This document shows, piece after piece, positions 1 to 10,115 of a DNA stretch of 64,000 nucleotides (the first letter of the stretch is position 1; each line of letters opens with the position of its first letter). The stretch is from the NCBI RefSeq assembly GCF_012027395.1, contig NZ_SNUJ01000001.1, positions 1 through 64,000 of the forward strand. The letters run 5' to 3'. The position numbers and the translations under genes are program-made. This DNA is from Thermococcus sp. LS1. Lineage in GTDB: Archaea; Methanobacteriota_B; Thermococci; Thermococcales; Thermococcaceae. Under the pieces are notes generated by a model. That model made no database searches. It was not told where the DNA came from and saw only the letters and a list, made by a program, of their open reading frames with translations.

Positions 1-99
1 CCCCTCTCGGAGGGCAGTACACCCGGGATCGCTGGCGGGCTTAACTTCCGGGGTCGAAACGAGACCGGGTGTAACCCCGCCGCTATGACCGCCGTACCG
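1..99 (-). rRNA. rrf: 5S ribosomal RNA, 3' part cut by window edge
   Basis: Read on the minus strand from about position 99, the sequence starts GGTACGGCGGTCATAGCGGC and continues through the conserved archaeal 5S segment with CACCCGGTCTCGTTTCGA, AAGTTAAGCCC and GGTGTACTGCC. This is the large-subunit 5S rRNA. The 3' part lies off the left edge. A TATA element at 121-128 sits about 25 nt upstream of the predicted 5' end. No 16S or 23S gene is visible in the window, so this is either an unlinked 5S copy or the start of an operon outside it; I cannot tell which. Confidence 0.92.
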
Positions 100-118
100 A
101 TACATACCTCCCGCGGTG

Positions 119-130
119 CATTTATAAATC
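119..130. promoter_or_regulatory. TATA box for 5S rRNA, possibly shared with the divergent gene
   Basis: The symmetric element TTTATAAA (121-128) is 25 nt from the 5S start on the minus strand. Read the other way, it is also about 25 nt from the ATG at 150. If it is used in both directions, the plus-strand gene would be nearly leaderless. The positions are seen directly; bidirectional use is inferred. Confidence 0.65.
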
Positions 131-149
131 TTACGGTCGATGAAGACGG

Positions 150-1688
150 ATGATGGAGAAGGAGATACTCGAACTACTGAGACTGGAGCGGATGAGGGAG
201 CCGCTGAGCCCTAGCAGAAGGGTTAGGGAGTTCCAGATGAGACTTCAGAGAATAAAAAACGGCGAAGAGACAGAGGTAGCAGGTTTCCTGCTCGCGAGGA
301 AGCCTCCCCACGCCCCAAGGGATGCCGCCTATTACCTCCTCTCCCCGCTCTCTCCATCGGAGCTGGAGGGTCTGGGGGAGGACGAGTTCAGGACGTACCT
401 GATCGTTCGAGCCACAGAGAACACCAGGGTAAGCGGGGAAGTCAGGCCCGGGAGTTACGTGCTTGTCAGAGGTATCATCGACGCTTATCCCCTCGGCAAC
501 CTAAGGATGATCCACGCGAGCTCCATTGAGGGAAAAGACTACTCGGACTACTGGAAGGACTACCGCGAGTTCGCCCTCAGCAAGCGCGAGGTCGTTGAGC
601 TTTTTGAAAGGACGATCTACGTCCGTGACGACATGAGGAAGGCCCTCATATACTCCCTCTACGGTGTCCCCTACATCCTCTGGGGAAGCGAGGCGTCCCA
701 GTGGGGCGAGGGCTTTGAGTACACGGTCTACAAGCACAGGGAGAACATGGGACTCCTGGCCCTCTGGAAGGCCCTCAAGTACCTCCAGTCGAGCCTGCCC
801 TGGGAGCTCAGGCTCGGAAAAGAAACCTCCCTCGAGATAATCGACCCCATGCTGGACATAGACTTTCGAACCCGCAACCCCAACAGGAGCGATATGAAAT
901 ACTACACTCCCCCATCGAAGAGGGGCCTGGTTAGGATTCCGAAGTGGACTGAGAAGTACCTTATGAACAAGAGGGCGATCGGTCTCCTCCCCCAGGACGT
1001 GGAGGCAGACCCCACCGACGCACTGGCCAAGATCTCCGAGACGCCTTTTGTCCTCATGCCCTGGGAGGAGAAGCCGTACTTCGAAGAGAACAGGGAGTTC
1101 AGGCAGCTGATCCCCAACCTGCTCGTGACGATCTTCATCAACAGGGAGCGCTTTCGCTCCATGAGCCACGATGAGCTCGGCAGGCTGAGGGAGGAGCACC
1201 TAAAATGGCGTCGGTGGGGCAGGGAGGAGTACAGCGAGACTTTTGGAAAGCTGACGACGCCGAGAGGGGTGTTCCACCTCGGAATGAGGTTCTACCTCGA
1301 CGCCAGGCTCTTCGGGGCCATCACAAGGTTCTACGGAAAAATCACAGACAAGGCTGCAAAGGACGTTAGGGAGATCGACGACACCATACTGAACGAATGG
1401 AACGTGGTTCTCGACGAGATTATCAGGAAACGGCCTGAAGTCATAATGAAGCTTGAGAAAGAGTACGAGCGCTACATCCCCCGTGACGTCAGGGCCCAAA
1501 AGGCCCTCCAGATTTTCCATGACCTGGCATCAACAAGCCCGAGCGGCGAGGTTACCAGGGAGGAGTTCCTGAGGGAGATGGTGAGGGGCGGCTTCAACGA
1601 GCGGGACGCCCTCGACATGATTGAAAGGTTTATAGCCACCGGCTACATTTACGAGCCATTTCCCGGAAAGCTGAGGCTGGTACGGTGA
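150..1688 (+). CDS. MCM-like protein lacking ATPase motifs (Thermococcales-conserved)
   Basis: This 512-residue cytosolic protein has no signal peptide or membrane segment. Residues about 95-120 (GSYVLVRGIIDAY region) look like an OB-fold strand pattern. The stretch after it, with LSKREVVELFERTIYVRDD and ALIYSLYGVP, recalls the part of archaeal MCM that precedes the ATPase domain. The last about 60 residues, ending in GYIYEPFPGKLRLV, resemble the winged helix at the C terminus of MCM. I see no Walker A or Walker B motif, so it could not act as a helicase alone. A degenerate MCM paralog or replication accessory factor is my inference; it may simply be an OB/winged-helix protein of unknown role. 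ATG 150 and ATG 153 are both possible starts. The rnp4 gene follows 4 bp downstream and is probably cotranscribed. Confidence 0.6.
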   Translation: MMEKEILELLRLERMREPLSPSRRVREFQMRLQRIKNGEETEVAGFLLARKPPHAPRDAAYYLLSPLSPSELEGLGEDEFRTYLIVRATENTRVSGEVRPGSYVLVRGIIDAYPLGNLRMIHASSIEGKDYSDYWKDYREFALSKREVVELFERTIYVRDDMRKALIYSLYGVPYILWGSEASQWGEGFEYTVYKHRENMGLLALWKALKYLQSSLPWELRLGKETSLEIIDPMLDIDFRTRNPNRSDMKYYTPPSKRGLVRIPKWTEKYLMNKRAIGLLPQDVEADPTDALAKISETPFVLMPWEEKPYFEENREFRQLIPNLLVTIFINRERFRSMSHDELGRLREEHLKWRRWGREEYSETFGKLTTPRGVFHLGMRFYLDARLFGAITRFYGKITDKAAKDVREIDDTILNEWNVVLDEIIRKRPEVIMKLEKEYERYIPRDVRAQKALQIFHDLASTSPSGEVTREEFLREMVRGGFNERDALDMIERFIATGYIYEPFPGKLRLVR

Positions 1689-1692
1689 TACC

Positions 1693-2073
1693 ATGTCAAA
1701 AAAGAAGTTCATACGCCAGAGAGAGCAGCGGGAGAAGAAGAGAATAGCGAGGGAGAGAGTCGAGATTCTCTTCACACTCGCCGAGCGCGTCTTTCCCTAC
1801 GAGCCTGAATTAGCCAACCGCTACGTCGAAATAGCCCTGGCCGTCCAGCAGAAGGCCAAGATAAGGATGCCAAAGAAATGGAAGAGGCGCTACTGCAAGA
1901 GATGCCACTCGTTCCTCGTTCCCGGCGTGAACGCCAGGGTTAGGCTGAGGAACAAGCGGATACCCCACGTGGTAATCAAGTGCCTCAACTGCGGGCACAT
2001 CATGAGGTATCCCTACCTAAAGGAGCAGAAGGAAAAACGAAGGAAAAATGCCGAGAAAAGGGAAAGGGACTGA
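1693..2073 (+). CDS. rnp4: Ribonuclease P protein component 4 (Rpp21 family)
   Basis: This is a subunit of archaeal RNase P, the ribonucleoprotein that removes the 5' leader of pre-tRNAs. In this family it pairs with Rpp29 and binds the specificity domain of the RNA. The 126-residue protein has a very basic N-terminal helical part and a zinc ribbon with Cys68, Cys71, Cys97 and Cys100 (CKRC and CLNC). The basic C-terminal tail is typical, and the length matches the family. It starts 4 bp after the MCM-like gene and probably shares its transcript. Confidence 0.93.
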   Translation: MSKKKFIRQREQREKKRIARERVEILFTLAERVFPYEPELANRYVEIALAVQQKAKIRMPKKWKRRYCKRCHSFLVPGVNARVRLRNKRIPHVVIKCLNCGHIMRYPYLKEQKEKRRKNAEKRERD

Positions 2074-2146
2074 TTTGAGCATCTGATTTAAACTCCACGT
2101 ATCGAGAGTTCGTTGATGGTGGTGCCCAACGTTAAACAATGAAAGT

Positions 2147-3295
2147 TCAAGGCCTTCGAGGCCTCTCTCTCGGGACACTCCTTATGGCGTCCCTGCCGTT
2201 CCTGTAGGCTTCCTGGATCATACTCTTTATCTGGTTCATAAGCTGCTTTGCAACGTCGTACTGGCCGTTCTGGATGGCAACCCTGAGCTGCTCCATGAGG
2301 GCGTTGATCTGGCTTACATCAATGCCCGCCTTCTCCATAACCCGTATCTGAGCTTCAAGCTTCACAAGCTCCCTCTCGAGGGCCATCTTCTCGCTGTTCT
2401 TTATTGCTATCCTCATCTCGCCATTCGCTGCCTTGAGGCTGAACTGGGTCCTGACCTGGAGCTCGAGCATGAGCTGGTAGGCGTAGGTGTAGTTGCCAGC
2501 CTGAAGGGCCTGGTTGGCCTTCTCCATGGTCATCTCCATGACGCGAACCTGCTCCATGAGCTGAGTAGCGTTGGTGGCATTGGCTATCTCCTCAATGGCC
2601 CTGAGCCTCTCCCTGACCTGAATCATCAGCTGGAGCACGGTCTCCTTGGTAACGTTGACCTGGACTTCCTTCGCGGTGCAGTTGCACTCCTTGAGCTGCT
2701 TCCTAACCAGCTCCATGATCATTTCAGAGGCATGGGTGTGAACCATGGTCATGTTCCTTATCTGGAACCTCTCCATCAGCAGGGTGATGTTCGTGGTCTT
2801 GTTAACGTAGAGTATTATAGCCCTGTTCTGAACCGCTATCCTGAGGGCGTTCTGAATTGCCAGGCTGTCGTTTCCAGCTACCACAACGCTTCCATTGAAC
2901 TTAAGGCCGAACTTGACCTGGGCTTGAGTCATGACCATGAGGTTTGTCTCGTACCTGTTCTGACCGCCCCAGCGCTCCACTGTAATACCCAGCTCCTGCA
3001 GGTCCGTAACGTACTCTTCCACCACCGCGTCGGGACCGCCTATTATTATGACCTCGTCCGGAGCGTAGCTCATTATCTCAGCAGTGACGTTCGGGTCGTA
3101 AACACCCCACGTAGTCGTCACAATGATCGCACCTGTCTCGTTGGCCAAGTACTCTGCTATACACTTATCTGCAGCGTTGTCGCTGACGAGTATCACTGTG
3201 ACGCTTTCGGTGGCCGCGCTGACGCCCGTGAAGCTTACCGGCATTGCTAACATCAGCAATCCGAACAGGATTGCTAGGACTTTCTTTCCTATCAT
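2147..3295 (-). CDS. Secreted protein with cell-wall-binding-repeat-2-like domain and coiled-coil tail
   Basis: Residues 1 to about 27 form a Sec signal peptide (basic MIGKK, a hydrophobic core, and a cut near GVSA). The N-terminal half contains the pattern EVIIIGGPDAVVEE...ITVERWGGQNRYETN, characteristic of the cell-wall-binding repeat 2 (CWB2) family. The C-terminal half is rich in Gln, Met, Leu, Glu and Lys, has heptad-like spacing, and is probably a coiled coil. Several NxT/NxS sequons (NVT, NKT, NIT, NAT) suggest N-glycosylation. It probably sits in or on the S-layer. The RBS GAGGTGA lies just before ATG 3295 and a TATA box lies at 3329-3341. The exact binding partner is unknown. Confidence 0.7.
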   Translation of the reverse strand: MIGKKVLAILFGLLMLAMPVSFTGVSAATESVTVILVSDNAADKCIAEYLANETGAIIVTTTWGVYDPNVTAEIMSYAPDEVIIIGGPDAVVEEYVTDLQELGITVERWGGQNRYETNLMVMTQAQVKFGLKFNGSVVVAGNDSLAIQNALRIAVQNRAIILYVNKTTNITLLMERFQIRNMTMVHTHASEMIMELVRKQLKECNCTAKEVQVNVTKETVLQLMIQVRERLRAIEEIANATNATQLMEQVRVMEMTMEKANQALQAGNYTYAYQLMLELQVRTQFSLKAANGEMRIAIKNSEKMALERELVKLEAQIRVMEKAGIDVSQINALMEQLRVAIQNGQYDVAKQLMNQIKSMIQEAYRNGRDAIRSVPRERPRRP

Positions 3296-3328
3296 AGCAC
3301 CTCACCTCAGTTATCCTTATGAAAAAAG

Positions 3329-3341
3329 ACATATTTAAGCT
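3329..3341 (-). promoter_or_regulatory. TATA box of the secreted CWB2-like gene
   Basis: On the minus strand AGCTTAAATATG lies about 35-45 nt upstream of the ATG at 3295. It is followed by a GAGGTGA ribosome binding site directly before the start, the normal layout in this genome. The rest of the gap, 3350-3525, is AT-rich with scattered TATA-like words and no ORF I can support. Confidence 0.55.
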
Positions 3342-3525
3342 TTTTTCAGGAAATCGTCCAGTTGTGTTACCCATTGTTTAGAAAAAAGCGTTGAGAGCGG
3401 GTTTTTATCCAGTAACTGTTAATAAAGGTTTCTCAATGTTTAGCTGCGTTTAAAAATCGAGGATTCACCGCCAAATCTAGAAAACGGCTGAGATGTAATA
3501 GTACCAAACCCATACTGACACAGGC

Positions 3526-4095
3526 TTATTTGGTTATAGCAACTGCTCGGACTGGACTGCCCGAACCTCCCCTAACCTTCAGTGGAAATGCTATGAATGT
3601 GAACTCTCTCCCCACCAAAAGCTCGAGGTTGGTAAGGTTCTCGAAGATCGGTACCTCCTCACTGAGGAGTATCCTGTGCACGGCATCATCCCCTATGCTC
3701 ATGGCATCTGTTCCAACAGCTCTGGCCCCCTCCGCGACAAGGAACAGGGCAACCTCTGGTGATAGCTCCCTCCCTCCGGTGAGGAACAGAACAACCCTCC
3801 CCAGGAATCCGGAGTCAGGCACCTCTTCAAGCCCTACTAGTCCTTCACCGCTTCGGACATCGATAACGAGGCCGGGACCCATAAACTTCTCAAGGGGAAG
3901 CTCGTCAACTGTTTTCCCTCCAGGTATAAAGTGTGCCGGCGCATCGACGTGGGTTCCGCTGTGCTCACCCAGCTTTAAGACGTTCATGTAGTAGCCGTCG
4001 CGTTCTATAACTGCCCAGGGCTTTATCCGTACCTCCGGGTCTCCGGGATAAACCCGGGTCTCCTCGGAGAGGGAAAGGGACAGGTCGATTATCAT
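3526..4095 (-). CDS. Cyclase family metal-dependent hydrolase (kynurenine-formamidase-like)
   Basis: The 189-residue protein has the cyclase-family signature HSGTHVDAPAHF at residues 45-56, whose His and Asp residues bind metal. A typical N-terminal DLSLSLSEETRVYPGDP segment precedes it. Family members include kynurenine formamidase and isatin hydrolase, which cleave amide bonds. No tryptophan-catabolism genes lie nearby, so the substrate is open. GGTGG precedes ATG 4095. The gene is divergent from ahcY, with only 54 bp between the two starts. Confidence 0.82.
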   Translation of the reverse strand: MIIDLSLSLSEETRVYPGDPEVRIKPWAVIERDGYYMNVLKLGEHSGTHVDAPAHFIPGGKTVDELPLEKFMGPGLVIDVRSGEGLVGLEEVPDSGFLGRVVLFLTGGRELSPEVALFLVAEGARAVGTDAMSIGDDAVHRILLSEEVPIFENLTNLELLVGREFTFIAFPLKVRGGSGSPVRAVAITK

Positions 4096-4149
4096 GGAAC
4101 CACCAATGAGCTTTTAACGTTCAAGGATTAAAACCCTGCGGTGATAACG

Positions 4150-5415
4150 ATGGACTGCACGAAGGATTACTGCGTCAAGGACATCAACCTGGCACCCAGC
4201 GGGGAGAAGAAGATAGACTGGGTATCTCGCTTTATGCCAGTTCTCCAGAGCATAAGGGAGGATTTCGAGAAGAAGCAGCCCTTCAAGGGGGTTAGGATCG
4301 CGGCAACACTCCACCTCGAAATGAAGACGGCATTTTTACTGCTCACCCTTAAGGCAGCCGGTGCAGAGGTTTCGGCGGCAGCGAGCAACCCACTTTCAAC
4401 CCAGGACGACGTTGTTGCGGCTCTGGCCAAGGCCGGCGTTAAGGTCTACGCGGTGAGGGGCGAGAGCCTGGAGGAGTACTACGAGAACATGCATAGGGCG
4501 CTGGATATTAGGCCGAACATAATAATAGACGATGGGGCAGACATGATAAGCGTCGTCCACCGCGAAAGGACGGAGCTGATAGACGAGGTTTGGGGTGCCA
4601 GTGAAGAGACTACGACCGGCGTTATAAGACTCCGCGCAATGGAGAAGGACGGCGTGCTGAGGTTCCCGATAATAGCTGTGAACGATAGCTACACCAAATA
4701 TCTCTTCGACAACCGCTACGGAACGGGCCAGTCCACGTGGGATGGCATACTAAGAACTACCAACCTGCTTATAGCCGGGAAAAATGTCGTCGTTGTCGGC
4801 TACGGCTGGTGCGGAAGAGGCATAGCTATGAGAGCCCGGGGACTCGGAGCAACCGTTATCGTTGTCGAAGTTGACCCGATCAGGGTTCTCGAGGCAAGAA
4901 TGGACGGCTTCATGGTCACGAACATGCTCGAGGCTGCAAAAATTGGTGACATCTTCATCACAGCAACCGGAGACATCAACTGCATTCGCAAAGAGCACTT
5001 CGAGCTCATGAAGGACGGTGTTATCCTTGCCAACGCCGGCCATTTCGACGTTGAGATAAGCAAACCCGACCTAGAGGCACTGGCTGTAGAGATAAACCAG
5101 CCGAGGCCAAATATCACCGAGTACAAGCTCGCCGATGGAAGAAGGCTCTATCTCCTCGCGGAGGGCAGACTCGTCAATCTGGCTGCAGCAGATGGCCATC
5201 CCGCTGAGATAATGGACATGAGCTTTGCTCTGCAGGCTAAGGCGGCCGAATATATCAGAAACAACCATGAGAAGCTTGAGCCTAAAGTCTATGTGCTCCC
5301 AAGAGAGATAGATGAGATGGTGGCGAGGATTAAGCTCAAGGCAATGGGCATCGAGATTGAAAAACTCACGGAGGAGCAACGTAGGTATCTCCAAAGCTGG
5401 GAGCATGGCACATAA
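4150..5415 (+). CDS. ahcY: S-adenosylhomocysteine hydrolase
   Basis: The enzyme cleaves S-adenosylhomocysteine to adenosine and homocysteine with bound NAD, removing the inhibitor of methyltransferases. Visible features are HLEMKTA, the ETTTG and [18 protein letters not shown] substrate-binding and catalytic segments, and the Rossmann motif GYGWCGRG at residues 217-224. A GTG exists at 4141, but ATG 4150 has the ribosome binding site GGTGAT at 4140-4145, so I start there (421 residues). The C-terminal K/Y tail of eukaryotic enzymes is replaced by a shorter archaeal end. It stands alone on its strand, divergent from the cyclase gene. Confidence 0.95.
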   Translation: MDCTKDYCVKDINLAPSGEKKIDWVSRFMPVLQSIREDFEKKQPFKGVRIAATLHLEMKTAFLLLTLKAAGAEVSAAASNPLSTQDDVVAALAKAGVKVYAVRGESLEEYYENMHRALDIRPNIIIDDGADMISVVHRERTELIDEVWGASEETTTGVIRLRAMEKDGVLRFPIIAVNDSYTKYLFDNRYGTGQSTWDGILRTTNLLIAGKNVVVVGYGWCGRGIAMRARGLGATVIVVEVDPIRVLEARMDGFMVTNMLEAAKIGDIFITATGDINCIRKEHFELMKDGVILANAGHFDVEISKPDLEALAVEINQPRPNITEYKLADGRRLYLLAEGRLVNLAAADGHPAEIMDMSFALQAKAAEYIRNNHEKLEPKVYVLPREIDEMVARIKLKAMGIEIEKLTEEQRRYLQSWEHGT

Positions 5416-5580
5416 TGAAAACGTTGATTTTTGTCCATAAGACAACACAGGAGTCCTACCAATTTTTATTCATTTTTGAAAACTCTTCTGTTGTTACTTG
5501 TAACGATAAGGGCTGCTATCAATGTAAAACACGAAGAAAATCTTTTATCCATAAATCCATATCCAGTTGCGGTGATCCAC

Positions 5581-6519
5581 ATGAAGAAACTTTCAGCTAT
5601 ATTTGTGGTGTTAGTAGTCCTGCTGAGTCTACCAATGGTCGCCTCTGTTCAGCAGAGGCATGGCATAGATTACTCCAAGCCCCTGTACGCAGAGGACGTG
5701 AAGATAGGGCACAAGATAACCGTAGACTACATTCCAAAGGCCGGAGGATTCCGCGGCGGAAGAGGTGGAGGAACAAGCACCACAACCGCGGCAACGGGTA
5801 TCCTCGGGGCCCCAGTCGAAGGAGAGAAGTACGCGATAGTTATCGGTATCGCCGATTATCCAGGAACATCGAGCGACCTTCAGTACACGGACGATGACGC
5901 CCAGCTAGTCTACGATACGCTGATTAACGTCTACGGCTTCAAGCCAGAGAACATAATCTTCCTCCTCAACATGGACGCGAGTTTCTACAACATATACAAC
6001 GCCGTTATGGAGCTCAAGTCGAAGGTTCAGCCGGGAGATGAGGTTGTGTTCTACTTCAGCGGTCACGGTTCAACCGGAAGGGCCGATGATGGAGACGACG
6101 AGGTAATTGACGAAGCGATAGTCACTCACGACGGCAACCCTGACGGAAGCTTTATCCTTATATGGGACGGCCAGCTCAGAGCATGGTTCGAGGACTTCCC
6201 AACTGACAGGATAATATTCATCTTTGACAGCTGCTACTCCGGTGGAATGACTGATTTGGCCGCTGAGGGCAGGATAGTTGTCATGGCCTCTGGAGAACGG
6301 GAATTCTCACTCGAGAGCGCCGAGTGGGAGCACGGCCAGTTTACGTACTACTTCTTCCTTGAGGGCATAAACTACGGCTACGCCGATGTCTACGACCACG
6401 ATGGAGACCCATCTACTCCTGACGTCACCGTCGAGGAGGCCTTTGACTATACCCTGGCCAACTGCGAGCAGCAAACACCCGTTATAGCGGACGGCTTCAC
6501 CAACGATCTCCTTCCGTAA
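5581..6519 (+). CDS. Secreted caspase-like (clan CD, C14) cysteine peptidase
   Basis: ATG 5581 with upstream GGTGATC gives 312 residues; upstream in-frame codons lack a signal peptide and a ribosome binding site. Residues 1 to about 22 are a Sec signal (MKKLSAIFVVLVVLLSLPM). A Gly-Arg-rich linker (GGFRGGRGGG) and a Thr run follow. The caspase fold begins at KYAIVIGIADYPG. The catalytic dyad is His162 in YFSGHGS and Cys218 in FDSCYSGG. A late acidic stretch (YDHDGDPSTPDVTVEEAF) could bind calcium. It is probably an extracellular or pseudoperiplasmic protease, perhaps activated by cleavage of the N-terminal part; substrates are unknown. It is monocistronic. Confidence 0.88.
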   Translation: MKKLSAIFVVLVVLLSLPMVASVQQRHGIDYSKPLYAEDVKIGHKITVDYIPKAGGFRGGRGGGTSTTTAATGILGAPVEGEKYAIVIGIADYPGTSSDLQYTDDDAQLVYDTLINVYGFKPENIIFLLNMDASFYNIYNAVMELKSKVQPGDEVVFYFSGHGSTGRADDGDDEVIDEAIVTHDGNPDGSFILIWDGQLRAWFEDFPTDRIIFIFDSCYSGGMTDLAAEGRIVVMASGEREFSLESAEWEHGQFTYYFFLEGINYGYADVYDHDGDPSTPDVTVEEAFDYTLANCEQQTPVIADGFTNDLLP

Positions 6520-6560
6520 AGCGTTTTAACTCTCTCTTCTTTTCTTCTTCTGGTGATGTT

Positions 6561-7220
6561 ATGGACTTTGAGTCCTTCAAGATTATCCCTGTTGGCAGAG
6601 TCAGGAAAGAAAACGAGAAAACTTGGCTTGAAATCTATCCCGAGTTCAGCGAAGCCGTAGAAGGGCTTCGAGAGGGAGATTGGATAAAGCTCATCCTCTG
6701 GTTCCATGAAAGTGACACCCCGGAGAAGCGAAATATTCTGAGGGTGCACCCCTACAACAATCCAGAGAACCCACTGACGGGCGTCTTTGCCACGCGCTCT
6801 CCCGTTAGGCCTAACCCCTTGGCAATTTATGCGGTCAAAATCCACAGAATAAAGGGAAACAGGTTGTACATAGACTGGATTGACGCCCACGACGGAACGC
6901 CAATAGCCGACATCAAGATACTCGTCGAGAGGCTCGATTGCCCACAGGAAATACCCATCGAGGAGTGGGAGCTCGACATCGGGAAATCTCGGCAGGTTGG
7001 AGAGGTCAACCTGATACCGAGGAAAAGCGAACACCTCGACGAGCTGGAGGAGGTTTTGCCGGAGGAGTACGACGCGCTGGTTCTTGAAATCGGGCCAAAG
7101 ACCACCGTACTGACAGCGGAAGAACTCGTTGAGCTTATAGAGGCCCTAAAGGAAATTTACGAAAACCTGCCCGTGGAGATAAAGGACAGATTCAGAAGAC
7201 GTGAAGGGCGCTCGCCTTGA
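6561..7220 (+). CDS. trmO: TrmO/TsaA-type tRNA (t6A37) methyltransferase with C-terminal extension
   Basis: The first about 140 residues carry the UPF0066/TrmO pattern: IPVGRVRKE at the start, then [14 protein letters not shown] and [16 protein letters not shown]. In bacteria TrmO is a single-sheet beta-barrel enzyme that N6-methylates t6A at position 37 of ANN-decoding tRNAs using SAM. The remaining about 80 residues are an extra, acidic, helical part of unknown role. The last 29 bases overlap the 3' end of wtpC, which runs the opposite way. Function in an archaeon is inferred from the family. Confidence 0.82.
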   Translation: MDFESFKIIPVGRVRKENEKTWLEIYPEFSEAVEGLREGDWIKLILWFHESDTPEKRNILRVHPYNNPENPLTGVFATRSPVRPNPLAIYAVKIHRIKGNRLYIDWIDAHDGTPIADIKILVERLDCPQEIPIEEWELDIGKSRQVGEVNLIPRKSEHLDELEEVLPEEYDALVLEIGPKTTVLTAEELVELIEALKEIYENLPVEIKDRFRRREGRSP

Positions 7221-8226
7221 AGCTCACATAGACTTCTTTCCCTTTCCCTATCCCCATCTCAAGCATAGAGGAACGGGTTATGAATGCCCTGAGATAAAGC
7301 TCGCCTGCCTTGAGGTGCACCCTCACGAGCGGGCCGAGCTCTTCCACCGAATCAACCACCGCTTTGAACTCGTTCCTGGCAGAGGTTCTTATCGGCTCGA
7401 TGGAGAGGATTATGTCCTCTGGCCTTAAACCGACGCGTATCTTCCCGCTCGCCTCCACCGGAAGCTCAATCTCGATGCCGTTCGCCCTGAGAACCCTTCC
7501 CTCGGCCGTTCCCTCAATGATGTTCTCGAAACCGAGGAAGCGCGCAACTTCTTCGCTCGCTGGCCTTGAGAAGACCTCCCTCACGGGACCGACCTGGACA
7601 AGCCTCCCGTCGAGCATAACCCCAACCCTATCACCCAAACTTACGGCTTCCTCGAAGGAGTGGGTGACATGCAAAGCTGTGAAGCCCAGTTCTTTCTTCC
7701 AGCGCTTCATCTCCCCTATCAGCCTGGCCCTCGTCTGGACGTCGAGGTTGGCGAAGGGCTCGTCAAGGAGGAGAAGCTTGGGCTCGACCACCAACGCCCT
7801 CGCTATAGCCACCCTCTGGCTCTCGCCGCCACTAAGGGTCTTCGGCTTCCTGTGGAGGAGGTGGTCTATGCCAAGAACTTCAGCTATCCCCTTGACCTTC
7901 TTCTCGATTTCGGGCTTTGGAATCCTCCTGAGCTTCAAACCAAAGGCAATGTTATCGTAAACGCTCATGTGAGGGAAGAGGGCGTAGTTCTGAGGGATAT
8001 AAGCTAAGCCCCTTCTCTCCGGCGGCCAGTTAGTTACATCGCTCCCCTCTAGGATTACCTGACCGGAATCGGGCTCTATTATGCCTGCTATGATTTCCAG
8101 CAGAACGGTCTTTCCCGCGCCGCTCGGGCCGAGGATTATGAAGTACTCCCCTGCCTTAACGTCGAAGGTTACCCCCCGGAGCTTGAACTCCTTCCAGTCT
8201 TTAGATATGGATTTAATTTCCAGCAT
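7192..8226 (-). CDS. wtpC: Tungstate/molybdate ABC transporter ATP-binding protein
   Basis: ATPase of the Wtp oxyanion importer. Walker A GPSGAGKT is at residues 33-40, followed by the signature [15 protein letters not shown] and Walker [11 protein letters not shown]-terminal regulatory domain (about residues 240-344) contains the GLRPEDI motif of TOBE/MOP-type domains, which in homologs sense oxyanion. GGAGG precedes ATG 8226. The gene overlaps the end of wtpB by 14 bp, indicating translational coupling. Tungstate is the likely substrate because Thermococcales depend on tungsto-pterin ferredoxin oxidoreductases, but the sequence alone does not separate it from molybdate. Confidence 0.9.
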   Translation of the reverse strand: MLEIKSISKDWKEFKLRGVTFDVKAGEYFIILGPSGAGKTVLLEIIAGIIEPDSGQVILEGSDVTNWPPERRGLAYIPQNYALFPHMSVYDNIAFGLKLRRIPKPEIEKKVKGIAEVLGIDHLLHRKPKTLSGGESQRVAIARALVVEPKLLLLDEPFANLDVQTRARLIGEMKRWKKELGFTALHVTHSFEEAVSLGDRVGVMLDGRLVQVGPVREVFSRPASEEVARFLGFENIIEGTAEGRVLRANGIEIELPVEASGKIRVGLRPEDIILSIEPIRTSARNEFKAVVDSVEELGPLVRVHLKAGELYLRAFITRSSMLEMGIGKGKEVYVSFKASALHVF

Positions 8227-8965
8227 CCGCCCTCCTCCCCACGAGCCATCTAAGTATCACGAATATAGTGAGGCTCATTACTATGAGTATGACCGAAATG
8301 GGCCTCGATGCCCTCAGCCCGTAGTTGTTAAAGTACTCCATGACCAGAACCTGGGCGGTCTTGGGGTAGTAGGCGACTATCAAAATCGCTCCGACCTCGC
8401 TTATCGCCCTCGCCCAGGTCATTATCGCGCCGCTCGCTATGGCTGGAAACGCCATTGGGAGGGCTATTGAGAAGAAGGCCCTCAGGCGGGAGGCGCCAAG
8501 GGTTCTCGCGACGTGCTCCAGCTCTTCATCCACTGCCAAAAACCCGTCGCGCGCAGCGTTTATCGCGAAGGGAGCTGAAACGAAGAGCATCGCCGCTATT
8601 ATTCCGGCGTAGCTGTCAAGAATGGCGCTCGAGAAGGTTACCAGAAGCATTATACCGACGACAGAATGGGGGATAACGATTGGAACATCAACTATGGCCT
8701 GAACGAGGCTTTTACCTTTGAAGTCCTTTCTAGCCAAGACGTAGCCGAGGGGAACGCCGAAGAGGAGTGATATTAACGCGGTCGCGGTTGCCGTTAGCAG
8801 GGAGTTCTTGAGGGCCTTTATGACAAGCTCGTCATGGAGCGTCTTTACGAGCATCCCCCAGTCGGAGGCCTGCTTGAGGAAAATCACGATTAGGGGAATT
8901 GCAATGTAGAGCACTATGAAGCTCCCCATGAGGGCAAAGAACGCCACCGTGTAGTCGCGCTTCAT
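8213..8965 (-). CDS. wtpB: Tungstate/molybdate ABC transporter permease
   Basis: This 250-residue protein has about six membrane helices and the cytoplasmic EAA-type loop ([19 protein letters not shown]). That loop docks onto WtpC in MetI-family permeases. ATG 8965 (MKRDYTV) is preceded by GGGGGGC. An upstream ATG at 9016 lies inside wtpA and would add 17 residues without a ribosome binding site, so I reject it. The gene is the second of the wtpABC operon. Confidence 0.9.
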   Translation of the reverse strand: MKRDYTVAFFALMGSFIVLYIAIPLIVIFLKQASDWGMLVKTLHDELVIKALKNSLLTATATALISLLFGVPLGYVLARKDFKGKSLVQAIVDVPIVIPHSVVGIMLLVTFSSAILDSYAGIIAAMLFVSAPFAINAARDGFLAVDEELEHVARTLGASRLRAFFSIALPMAFPAIASGAIMTWARAISEVGAILIVAYYPKTAQVLVMEYFNNYGLRASRPISVILIVMSLTIFVILRWLVGRRADAGN

Positions 8966-9005
8966 TTTCGCCCCCCAGAAAATTTTGAAGAGGGAAATAA
9001 AAATA

Positions 9006-10115
<1,110 letters not shown>

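Noticed and set aside
5415-5897. 160-codon open frame before and inside the caspase-like gene
   Set aside because: Overlaps the supported gene in another frame, and its start lies in AT-rich leader sequence without a ribosome binding site.
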